Of a DNA stretch of 64,000 bases, positions 30,711 to 41,089 are shown piece by piece (position 1 is the stretch's first letter; the number at the start of each line of letters is the position of its first letter). This DNA is from Desmodesmus armatus (lineage: Eukaryota; Chlorophyta; Chlorophyceae; Sphaeropleales; Scenedesmaceae). The stretch is taken from assembly GCA_007449985.2 (NCBI GenBank), contig VIIQ02000138.1, positions 1 to 64,000 of the forward strand, given 5' to 3'. Under the pieces are notes generated by a model, which was not told the DNA's origin, searched no databases, and was given only the letters and a program-made list of their open reading frames with translations. The translations under genes and the position numbers were made by a program.

Positions 30711-33700
30711 CCGCCCGCCTCACCACCATTACCACCCCATCACAACCACCACTGTCCCCTCCCATTCCCCCTCCACTGCCGGTGCACCCTCCACACTGCC
30801 AATTATTACTCCCCCCATCCCCACCTACCCACCCACCACTATCCCTTGCCATTTCCCCTCCACCCCCGCTGCCCCCCCCCCCCCCCAGGTTGTTGTTTGA
30901 TGGTGGGCCCAATATGGAGCTGTGGCGCCGCAATGCAGCATCGCTCGGTGTGGCAAATGGCGAGATAGAGGCAGCAGTACTCAGCCACTGGTGAGTGCAC
31001 ACACATTCACCTTCATATGACCATCGGGCCGGTCTTTGTGCCAAATTGAGCTGGTTTTGCTGTCACCTGGAGTTGGGCTGGTTTTGCTGCCACTGTGCCT
31101 GGGTACGGATAAGGGAGTATCAAGATCGAGGGTTCTGGTCCAGCTGCTTCAGAAGGCTTGCACGGCTGACACGCGGCTTTGGCTGTCGTGTGCAGAAAAG
31201 CGGGTGGGGGAGTAGGAGTAACGCCTGACGTGTCTGCTGCTTGTCAATGTGTCTCTGCTGCAGGCATATAGACCACAGTGTGGGGCTGGTGGCAGCAGCA
31301 CAAGACATCAGCAAGGCACGCAGCACACCAGACACACCTCAGGCTGACAGCAGCAGCAGTGCAGAACCCCAAGCAGTAGCAGCAACAGGAGCAGCACCAG
31401 CAGCCGTGTTTGATTTGCACCCCAAGCGGCCCCACAGGCGAGGGTTGCAGCTACCAAGCGGCATAATACCCCTCAACTGTGTGAGTGTGGCAGGGGAAGG
31501 TGGTGATGGTGGTGGTGGTGGGTGGGGGGGGGGGGGGGGGGCGGGGGGGGCAACCTAGACAGTAAGGAGGGATCACAAGGGGGGGGGGGGGGCTGGCCTG
31601 AGAACTGCGGTGCTTTCGGTGCTGAGTGGCACCATTTCCTTTTATTGTGGCAGTGTTGCCAGGGTGGCCCCTGGGGTGTGCAAGGGGGCATCAGAAGCGC
31701 CCCCATTCTGACAGATTAATACGAATAATTGGCGGATTCGCTGCAGAACTGCTGCAGATGTTCGAGAGGGCCCGGAGCGGGGGGGGGGGGGGCACAGGGG
31801 GCGGACTGCAGAGGTAGAATGATTATGGTGGGCGGCGGCGGAGCTGCAGCTGCCATGCAGCTCCCGCGCAAGAAGCTGCAGCTGCATGCCGCGCCCCAAA
31901 ACCTGCTAGGGTCTCGCATCTCATCACTTTTTTTGGGGGGGGGGGGTGATCCTCTGGCACCGTCATTCACCGTGAATGACGCATGGGCCATGCCAAGGCT
32001 TGCAAGTGCAGGAGCATGAGGTGTCGTCCTTGCAATTTCAGGTCGGCAACCTGCAGCTGCATGCAGGGCCACAGCCTGCTAGGCCCTCTCGTCAGCTTTC
32101 TTATGTAGCAGTTGCCGCTGTGTGCTTCTACCCTGCCCCTCAATGGTGAATGCAGGAGCCTGAGCTGTCGTCAATGCAGCTCCCCGGTATTGATCTGCAG
32201 CTGCATGTTGAGCCCCACACTCTGCTGGATGGCTTCTTCTATGTCAGTGGTCACATACCCCGCGTGACACCCTATGAGACGGGCAACCCCAACCACGCCA
32301 GCCAGTGGGTGAGTCTGTACAGCTATGCAAACATTGCCTGTGTGTCGCATGCAAGTGGTGTGGTCACGAAAGACGACGTCATGTTTCTGCCATGCATGCC
32401 TCATGTTGGCCCTGAGCTTGACACACCCAAACCCTAAACCCTAAACCCTATCTGCTGCTGAAGGAGCCTGGTGGCCCCTGGGAAACAGATGAGGAGATAG
32501 CAGATGAGCGATACGTCGCTGCTGCTGTCAAGGGCAAAGGGGTGGCCGTCTTTTCAGCATGTTCACATGCAGGTAAGGGGCCTTGGTGCACCATTCTGGC
32601 CCTGATTTCATTGCCCTGCATTGTCATACTGCTTCTGTTGCAATGTCACTGTTGTAACATAAGGGTAGTGATGAAATTGCTCAGCACACTGTGAAAGCAG
32701 CAACCGCATTTACGACATGCCAGTGGCAAGGCCAGACATGGGTGATGCTTTTGTGGCATGCCCACATGCAGGCAGGGCCCCTGGGTTGAACCCAGGTAGT
32801 TTCAGTGCCATCATGGCTAAGGCTTACCTCAGGGGCCCGGCAGGGCCCAGCCGTCAGCAAGTCTTTGCCGTCGCTGTTCGTGTTGCTGTCCTGAAATATA
32901 GATACATTCCATCTCTGTTCAAAATCACCTTTGCAACACAAAAAAATGCAGGATGTGGTGCGTACAAAATGCCAACACCAGGCAAACCCCGCGGTTGTGC
33001 TGCAGGCATTGTCAACGTTATGAAGGATGTGCAGCAGCGGACGGGCAAGCCCCCGTACGCAGTCTTTGGAGGTGTGTCCTTACATGGTTGGCAGGCGCTC
33101 TTGCTTAGGATTTGTGTCAGGACCCTTGTGCTGGGCGGTTGACAATTTCTAGCTGGCACTAAAGTGTTTTGTACAACGGCGGCTGTTATGTACAACAGCA
33201 TCAGCCTTGTCCTGAATGCGCCAATTCCTGGATGATCCCGTGATTAGCATGTTTGGTGTGCAATCCATCACCTAGACTCTCCTGTCGGTGATGCCCAGGC
33301 TGGCACATATTACTCTTCTCGACTTTTGACTGTCTCACGTTTGACTCTCTCACTCAGTTGATGTGCCTCTCTGCTCTGTGCAGGCTTCCACCTAGCGCCC
33401 AAGGACCTGGCACCACGGATCGAGCCCACCATCCAAGACATGGCAGTAATGCAGCCTGCCCTGGTGGTGGGAGGCCACTGTACAGGTGAACACCGCGCGA
33501 CACATGATGATCAGACCACTGATCTGATCATGCGACATGATGATCAGCAGTTCTTGGCTCAGCCAAGCCAAGCAGCTCATTTTTGGTGGCCACAGCATCA
33601 GGCCCGAGCTGAGGTCAAGAGCGTGCCGCTTCAGAACATTGAATGGCGGCACACGGCACGCACAGGATGCGCTGCAACATGCTGGGATGCTGTGCAGGTA

Positions 33701-33908
33701 GTAACTCCTCAATGTCTGCAAGAGACGTCTTAGACATCAAGTGTTAATGTCAGGCAGCACACTCAGTGATATTGGCTGCTGTGCCTACGGTGTTTCTGTG
33801 CCTGCAGGGTGGCAGGCCAAGGTGCGGTTGGCTGAGGTGTTGCAGGGGCGCTACATGCCCTCCTTTGTGGGGTCACGGTTCAGCATTTCAGCAGCAGCAG
33901 ACTCTTGA
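29717..33908 (+). CDS. Metallo-beta-lactamase-fold hydrolase (pterin phosphate synthase-like)
   Basis: Nine exons in agreeing phase: 29717-29854, 30106-30230, 30889-30990, 31264-31480, 32156-32308, 32464-32572, 33006-33071, 33384-33485, 33808-33908 (370 residues). Landmarks: MDTLVQLDRLQVTVIVDNET at the start; GHGYSLLLEAE; LLFDGGPNMELWRRNAASLG; SHWHIDHSVGL, the metal-binding HxHxDH; GFFYVSGHIPRVTPYE and GNPNH; GVAVFSACSHAGIVN with a metal-ligand His; FGGFHLAPKD; VVGGHCTGWQAKVRLAEVL; PSFVGSRF. The order fits the subfamily related to archaeal 7,8-dihydropterin-6-methyl-aminobenzene phosphate synthase, found widely in bacteria, fungi and plants. The substrate here is unknown. The exon 6 acceptor is a less usual AAG preceded by telomere-like repeats. 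Introns 2, 4, 5 and 6 contain exon copies. Confidence 0.88.
30385..30623 (+). repeat. Three decayed copies of the hydrolase exon 2 tail
   Basis: The exon 2 tail at 30170-30230 encodes FAGHGYSLLLEAEAGGRCHR. Copies at 30385-30452 (AAGQCYSLFSRLDAQAGGQC), about 30506-30540 (DAAGQGFSLLLG, truncated into a G-run) and 30562-30623 (DAAGQGFSLLLEAEAGDRCN) lie in intron 2. Complete copies end in a CAG|GT donor. G-runs of 10-25 bases separate them. The last copy is still open and in the same phase as exon 2, so it could act as an alternative exon. Confidence 0.93.
31851..32085 (+). repeat. Two decayed copies of the hydrolase exon 5 head
   Basis: Exon 5 contains MQLPGIDLQLHVEPHTLLDG (32175-32235). Upstream copies read MQLPRKKLQLHAAPQNLLG (about 31851-31911) and NLQLHAGPQPARP (about 32041-32085). 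Here the duplicated part lies upstream of the true exon. A related case is about 32745-32775 (FVACPHAG), copying FSACSHAG at the end of exon 6 into the next intron. Confidence 0.8.
32425..32451. repeat. Interstitial telomere-like repeat (CCCTAAA)3
   Basis: Three tandem CCCTAAA units, the complement of plant-type TTTAGGG, end about 13 bases before exon 6 of the hydrolase. CTAAAC within each unit also fits a splice branch-point consensus. They are intronic and inside a gene, so this is not a chromosome end. Confidence 0.9.
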
Positions 33909-34969
33909 TGTTGCTCAGCAGCCTGGCAGCCTGTTGCGCGATGTGTGCTTTGTTTGGTTTATTGACCTGGCTGGCCATGTGTAGGCACGTGGAATTTTGG
34001 CCTTGCCTTGTTGTTTTGTCAACTTGACAACAGAATTTGGTCTGCACAGGCTAGATTGTTTGAGCATAAGGTTCAGTTGTAATAAGATCGCAGAGGCTGA
34101 AGCTGTCGTGTCTGTCAACGAAAAGAAGTGGTTAATGATGCATAAGGTTCAGGTTTAGCATCTCTGGTGCAACCCAATGCTCTTGTCAGTGCATCACAGT
34201 GCTGTGCTGTGTGTGATTTCATAATCAGTTACCGTAACCAGTGGTGGCTCATGTGTTCCACAAAGCTGCTGACCTCTTCTTGTCCTCTGAATCTGACACT
34301 TTGATGGCAGGTAAGAATTGTGCATTTGACTCAAGTCAGGAGCCAGCACAGCACCAAATCATGCAGGACAGTACAGTGCAGTACAGGTTGTAGCATGCAT
34401 GACAATTTCGTTCCCAAAGTACGTGCTCCTCACACCACCAGTACATGTGCCCCAGAGCCGGATATGTTACATGGACGCTCTTCCCCGCCGTTCATGCAAC
34501 GACAGCCATTGCTACAACAACTGCCGGACCCTGATGCACATTCCACAGCACCTGTGGGGTACCCTACTGTGCTGGCAAGGGTCACAGCGCAAAAATAAGG
34601 CCGCAGTGCCATTGTTTGCTCACAAAAAGGCACTGCAACCTGAACATACAACCCCAACAAGCCGCTCCTGTTTCCGCAGCCACTCAGCAAGGAACCATCC
34701 ACCTCTGCAGCTGTTGCAGGTCAAGTGTATAATTCAACAGCGTAGGCACACCAAGGGGCTGTGTGCGTAACAAAGTTGTGCTTTGAGGACATCTATCACA
34801 TAATGCAGCATCCACAGACAAGAGGCCGCTTCTTCAGCGGCACCCAAGGGTAAGACTCATTAGCAAAGTGCGAGCAAAACGAGTTGATTCCATGACAGTT
34901 AACTGACAGGGGCACACATACGCATGCGCGTGCATGCACTGTGGCAACCATCATGGCCGTAGCACCGAG
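33909..34969. other. Intergenic region with a dispersed repeat
   Basis: Spacer between the convergent hydrolase and MYND copy 2. It contains a 51-bp dispersed repeat at 34078-34128. TGTAA at its left edge, about 170 bases past the hydrolase stop, could be that gene's poly(A) signal. GTACAGTGCAGTACAGG lies near 34370. No gene is recognised. Confidence 0.5.
34078..34128 (+). repeat. Dispersed 51-bp repeat (three copies in the window)
   Basis: 'tgtaataagatcgcagagg' followed by 'ctgaagctg' and 'cgtgtctgtcaacgaaaag' occurs here, at 54778-54828 (plus) and at 13447-13497 (minus, 'tgtagtaagatcg'). Copies differ at only one to three positions, although 20-40 kb apart. Flanks are not obviously shared. 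It may be the end of a mobile element. Confidence 0.9.
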
Positions 34970-36795
34970 TTACCCTGCTAAGCCAGCAGCAACTGCTGCC
35001 CCTGCCCCAGCAGCAGCCGTAGCGCTCAGCGCCGCACACACATGTTTGTGCTGCTTCCACGCTGCCCGCTGACACGCGCGCCCGCAATACCGCGCCACAC
35101 GGCAGCCCCCACAAATGCAGCTGCGCCCCGACACTGCTGCCAGCTCCGACAGCCCCGCCAAGCTTGTGCAACCAGGGTTGTTGCACATGCAGGGCACAGC
35201 AAAGGAGCACAAGGCCAGCCCGTGGTCTGAAACTGCTGGACGACAAACAGCAGCTCAGCTGGGTCAGCTGGGCCGTCATTCAGGACCTGTAACGTTACCA
35301 ACAGCTGCTCCAGCTGCTGCAGCACTGGCAGAGGCGCATAGCCAGCAGCGGTGAGCTGCTCGCACGTGCTGCCTGCAGCCAGCCACTCCTGCACATGTGA
35401 AAGGAGCGGCACAAAGTTGAACTTGTGCCACACATCCCCAGGTCTCTTCTGCTGCTGCGGCAGGTGCTGCTCACCCCTGGACTTGAGCTGCTGCTGCTGC
35501 TGCTGCTGTTGCTGCTTGACCCCAGACTGCTGCTGCTGCTGTTGCTGCTGCTGCTCACCCATGGGCTGCTGCTGCTGTTGTTGCTGATCAACCCTGGACT
35601 GCTGCTGCTGATCGCCTATGGAGTTGTGCTGCTGCTCCTGCGGCTGTGTAGGGTTGCCTCCCTCGCGCAGGAGCTGCGCCCACTGCAAGCAGCAGCGGCC
35701 CAATACGAACGCACTAGGCAGCATGGCAACTGCGACTGCATGCCCGCTGCTGCAGCCTGTCGCTGCTCGTGCAGGCTGCTGGTGCTGTTCTGCAGCAGAG
35801 AGCATCCGCCGATCGGCCGCAAGTGACCCCCACCCGCTGAGCTTCGCGACAGTGGCCAGCAGGCTGTGAAGCTGACGCAGCACCTGGGAGCCCGGCCCAG
35901 CTGCAAGCGCGAAAATCATCAGAGGGGAACAGCAGTGCGGGTAGTCTTCCCGCGGCTCTGGCAAGCAGAGCTCACGCACGAGACCAACAAAGGTGCCCAA
36001 GCGCTTTTGTGCATCTACGAATCCTGCTGCTGCTGCTGCTGTTGCACCGCCAGTGCTGACATTACCACCGCCCCCAGCAGCGGTGGCAGCACCAGCAGCA
36101 GCAGCAGCTGCTGCTTCCCAGTCACAGTCTGCTGCTGCACAGCGCAGTCCTGCCTCGATGATGCCCAAGATGTCGCAGGCATGCGGCATTAGGGCGTCTT
36201 GGGCGTGCATTGTACAGGGAAGGTTGGGAGTCTTGCCGGTAGGGCGCCCTGTTGCAGCTGCTGGTGCCGCTGCTGGAGCTGCCACCGCAGCTGCTGGTGC
36301 CGCTGCTGCTGCTGGTGTCGCTGCCACCACCGCTTCTGCTGCTTCTGCAGAAGATGACGGAGCGTCCTCTGCTGCTGCCGCTGCTGCTGGTGCTGCCGCC
36401 GCTGTTGCCGCTGCTGGTGGTGCTGCCGCTTCTGCTGCTGCTGCAGAAGATGGCGGAGCGCCCTCTGCTGCTGCCGCTGCTGGTGGTGCTGCCGCCGTTG
36501 TTGCCGCCGCTGATGGTGCTGCTGCTGCTGCTGGTGGTGCTGCTGCCGCAGCCCTGAGGGTGCACGGGTGCACCACTGCGGACAGCAGTAGCGTCCGCAA
36601 ACACAACAGGTTGTGCCCTAGCAGGTCCATGGGGACCAGCTGCAGGCCATTAGACCAAATCACTGGCTGCTGCCGCTGCTGCTGCTCCTGGTGCTGCTGT
36701 AGGTGTGTAAGGCAGTGGCGGATCAGCACCGGCAGCAGCTGTGACAGCAGAGCCGCTGAGGGTGCCACAGCGCACAGCTCTGCATGCTGATCTTC

Positions 36796-36829
<34 letters not shown>

Positions 36830-39465
36830 GTATAATCTCGCTGTTGTTGCTGGGCCCCCTCTAGCTGCTGTCGCGGCTGCTGGTGCTGCTGCAGTAGCTG
36901 CAGCAAAGGCTGCCGCAGGCTGGGCGGGAACGGCAGCAGCTGCACTGCCAGCTGTGGGTCTGTACCAGTGGTTGCTTGCGGCAGCTTGTGCAAGCTGGCC
37001 ACAGCCCACAGGTTGTACAAGGGGTTACCGCAAAGGCTGCAAACCAGGTCACGTGCTGCTTGGGCCCCGGGTGGCTGTCAGGTATGCTTGCTGTCAGCTG
37101 CAGCACTGCCAATGTTACCAGCCGGTGTGCTACTGTGTCACTGTGCTGCACTGTACCCTGAGCAGCATGTCGGTCTCCAACTGCAGCAGCAGCTGCTCGC
37201 TGAATGCACTCTTGGCTTGGTCCACCTAGCAACAAAACAGAAGTACATGCGATGCAAAACCTCAAAGTATTAGCAAAGGACTAAAGCCCAGGGTTGACTC
37301 TTGCGGTGTCTGTCTGAAGTCACCTCAATGCACCTCATCTGCTTTGGGGAATTGGGGGACTTTGGGGATCTGACAGTCAGGATATCACCGAAGGCTCAAA
37401 TTGACTCCAGGAAGTGGAACCTGCGCCTATGACAGTGTTGACAGTGTTTGGTCCAATGCTACATGTGGGTAGGTGGGTGGGTAGGTGGGTGGGTGGGTGG
37501 GTGGGCGGGTGGGCGGGCGGGTGGGTGGGCGGGTGGGTGAGTGGGTGGGTGAGTGAGTGAGTGAGTGAGTGAGTGAGTGAGGACGGAGTGACGGAGTGAG
37601 TGACGAGTGAGTGAGTGAACCCACTTAGTACACCGGCGCATGGCATATGCTTGCACACAGCTGAAGCAAGATGAACAGCTCATCAGCCCCAGGAGACCAC
37701 ATGGCTCTGCTTGCTCTGGAAAAAATGCTCGACTCCAACAGCACATCTGAGACACACAAACACTAGCACAAGCTTCTGGCAAGACAGCTGGTGATGCTAC
37801 CAGTGACAAAGCTTCATCAAATTATTTCGTGTACAGATGTCCTGCGTGTGACATGAAGATGATAGCAGTACCATAAGAGAGATCTCAAGGGTGTTACCTT
37901 AGCTTGAACTACATTGTTGTAGGCTGTCACCAAAAAGTTGACCTTGGTTAGGGTGGTAAGCCCTTCAGACTTGGCCAGCCACGCGGCCTCCAGCACTGTC
38001 TCCTTGGTGACGCCCAGTATGTCAAACAAGCTGCAGGACAGGGGCGTCAGACTGTCCAGCTGAACCCCGTTGCTGAGGCCGCTGCCATCGCCGCTGCCTA
38101 CATCGCTGCTGGCTGGCCGCCACCGCTGCTGCTGGTTGCTGTCGTGCTGACGGTTTGTGCTGCTGCTGCTGCTGCTGCTAGGCCCACGTCCAGTGATGCT
38201 GCTGCTTCCGTTGGCGGCTGCTGGAGCTGCAGCCCACCAGTCACTGCTGTTGTCTAGATCCAACCCCAGAACTGTCACAAGCAGCATGAGGGCCAGGCCC
38301 TGCCCCAGCTCAGGCAGCAGCAGCAGCTCACATATCCCTGGACATGACGGCACCTTGCCTTGCTCATCCGTAAGTGCTTCTGCCATCATGATCATGACCT
38401 TGGACGCTGACTGCAGGCCGCTGCAGCCTTGCACGATGAACGTGCTGACTGGCTGCTGCTGCAATAGTTGCTGCAGCTTGCTGTGGGTTCGGAACACACT
38501 GAGCACCAGGCGCATCACCGCAGGGGCTGCAGGCAGCATAATGCTGATGCTGAAGACGACATCTGTTGGGGACTGCGCACAGCTGGTTGTCAGAAAGGTA
38601 TCTAGCAGCAGCGCACAGTAGGATTCTGCCGCGCAGGCAGCACGGCCGTACAGCCCCTGGATGCTATCCTGCTGTGAGGAGGATGGTACTGCTGTGCTGG
38701 CTGAGCCACTGGTGCTGACCGTTGCTGCTGCTGCGAGTGCTGCTACTGCTGCTGTGAGCCGCGCCGCTGCAGCATCCATGGCAGGACCCAGGTGCTGCAG
38801 CAGCTGCGACTCCTGCAGCTGCTGCTGCACTGCCGCTGCAGCACGGGACCCTGGAGAGGCGTGTATAGCTGCTACAGCCTTGGTCAGCCATGTGATCAGC
38901 GCTTGGCAAGGCAGATGCACCAGCCGTAGGTCGACCGGCTGCTGCAGGGCCTGAATGCTGAGTGCTGCCAGCTTCCTTGTTACCTGCATGAAGCAACACA
39001 GCAGGAAAGGATACTTTTGAAGGGTTCAGGTTTATGTACCTTATCGGGGTCACGCTATGATCTCACAACAGCTTGAAAGCAGCACATGTGGGGTGCTGCC
39101 AACTGTTGGATCTGCACACAGGTGACACATGCCCCAGCCAGTCCCCTTGGACTGGCATCTCGTGCCAGCTGGTTGATAGGTGACCAGAAAGCAAACTGTG
39201 CAACCCTGTGCTGCCAATCGGGCCGTATGCCTTGCTGCAGTTGGGAGCAGGTTTGGGCTGTGCGTGTGAGGTCAGCACATGTCACCTGCTTGTCCTGCAC
39301 CAGCCTCTTCCACGCTGCATGGGGAAGGCTTGGCTGCTTCTTCAGCTTGTCCACACTGTGAAGGCACAGTGCAATCTCAGCAGCTGGCACGGCATCTGCT
39401 GTGTCCATCAGTCGTTGCACCTCGCTGATGCACGCTGTCCAGGAGGCAACCACAGCGTTTGCCAT
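34970..39465 (-). pseudogene. MYND-finger family copy 2, disrupted in exon 3
   Basis: Exons 39465-39287, 38983-37898 and 37225-34970. Exons 1 and 2 are open (MANAVVASWTACISEVQRL; LGPAMDAAAARLTAAVAAL; LTPLSCSLFDILGVTKETV). Exon 3 begins VDQAKSAFSEQLLLQLETDM but an insertion of about 39 bases near 37110-37160 leads to a TAG. The frame then shifts again after SIPDSHPG near 37068. A third shift near 35242, before ALCSFAVPCMCNNPGC, puts the otherwise complete MYND finger (CGGCRVARYCGRACQ, HKHVC) out of frame with the preceding 590 codons. The middle contains long alanine and glutamine stretches. Intron 2 carries a GGTG/GTGA microsatellite. Confidence 0.75.
37465..37620. repeat. Tetranucleotide microsatellite (GGTG)n to (GAGT)n
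   Basis: About 150 bp of gtgg/gcgg units passing into about a dozen gtga units, in intron 2 of MYND copy 2. The THPP/HSLT-type frames across it are artefacts. Confidence 0.95.
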
Positions 39466-40302
39466 CACAGTGTGACTGCCACGCCTGCACAGCAATGCAC
39501 AGTAACAGTTAAGTGGGCTGCCGCATTGCAGAGCTGTGCAGTCAGCAGCAGCCCCAAGAGCAGGCACCTGACGGTACCTGTTTGCTGTTGCCTTGGAGTG
39601 CCTTGACAGTGTATGGACAGCTTCACTTCAAGGATCAAACAAGAATATTGTTCAAAGAAGAAAAGGTGGCACAGCTTCCCGTGGCAGCGCCTGCTGTTTG
39701 GTTGCTAGGTGCCAGATCTGGATCAGCAACGCAAGAGGTTTGCACTTGAACTTAAGACGACTAGATGCTGCTTTACTCTTGCGTCTTTGTGCACGTATAA
39801 ATCTTGTGTGTAGCCAACGTAGCGCCGTGCAACCAGGAGATTCAAATGAAAGATGTGACAAGAACCGCTTCACTTCATACCAGCCTCATTTGAGCTTCAA
39901 GCAATTTACCTTTGGGCTAAAACCGAATATTGAAATGCCCATAGGGCTGTAGGCTACAACTGGCCAACACACACGCAGCATGCTGTGTGCTGTGCTGTGA
40001 CGACAAGGTGCGCTCTGGTGCACTGGTGCTGAAAAAAGAAACAGTCTGCACGCATAAGGGTACAATGTCAGTTATTCACCAGTCCTATTCTAAAGAACAA
40101 CGTGTGAGTTAGGCATCCTGCCTAACAGCTGTGACAGCACATGTGCAGCTGACTCGCTTGGCGGCGGTCAGTTTGGCGTTGTGGTCAGTCGCATGCCTCC
40201 ACAGACTGCTGTGTTTCACTATGCACTGAAGTGATCACCATTCTCTATTACCTTCCCTTAATACCAATGTACATTGCGGCTAAGCATAGCTGCAGAGACA
40301 TC
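39466..40302. other. Spacer between MYND copies 2 and 3
   Basis: 5' flank of copy 2 and 3' flank of copy 3. It is lower in CAG content than the genes. No coding sequence is recognised. Confidence 0.45.
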
Positions 40303-41018
40303 TCAAGACCCATGCCCAACACTTTCTTCACCTGCAGCATGCTCAGCACCTGCCCCTGAGCCACCAGCAGCAGCCGCACTGAGTGCCGCACACACGGGCT
40401 TGTGCAGCTTCCACGCTGCCCGCTGGCACGCCCGCCCACAGTAGCGCGCCACACGGCATCCCCCGCAAATGCAGCTGCGCCCCGACACTGCTGCCAGCTC
40501 CGACCGCCCCGCCATGCTCGCACAACCAGGGTTGTTGCACATGCAGGGCACAGCAAAAGAGCACAAGGCCAGCCCTACAGACCACACCTGCCAACCTGCC
40601 ACCGGGGCTGGTGATCCTTCAGCCGGGCTGTCCTTGAAGGCCTGGTGTGCTGCCAGCAGCTGCTGCACCTCTTCGAGTACCGGCACTGGTGCATAGCCAG
40701 CAGCAGCAAGCTGGGTGCAGGTGCTGCCTGCAGCCAGCCAGTGCTGCACAGCTGACAGCACCGACATGACACTGAATGTACCGCCCTTGCCTTCACACGC
40801 CTGCTGCTGCCGCTGCTGGTGCTGCTGCTCCTGATCGCTGCAGTTGTCCTCATGCTGTTGCTGCTCTTGACTGTGGATGTGCTTGTCCTCCTGTAAGTAA
40901 GCCCACTGCATGCAGCAGCGGCCCAAGATGACCACACTCGGCAGCATGGCAATGGCAGCTGCATAGCCCCTGCTGCACTCTGCTGCCAGCAGAGGCCCTG
41001 CTGCCACTGCCCCCTCAG

Positions 41019-41089
<71 letters not shown>

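Noticed and set aside
32425..32451. Chromosome end
   Set aside because: Only three CCCTAAA units, inside an intron with genes continuing on both sides.
35993..36790. Alanine-rich open frame opposite MYND copy 2
   Set aside because: It is the complement of GCT/GCA-rich coding sequence; family homology is on the minus strand.
37427..37658. His/Pro/Thr/Ser-rich open frames
   Set aside because: They are readings of a tetranucleotide microsatellite in an intron.
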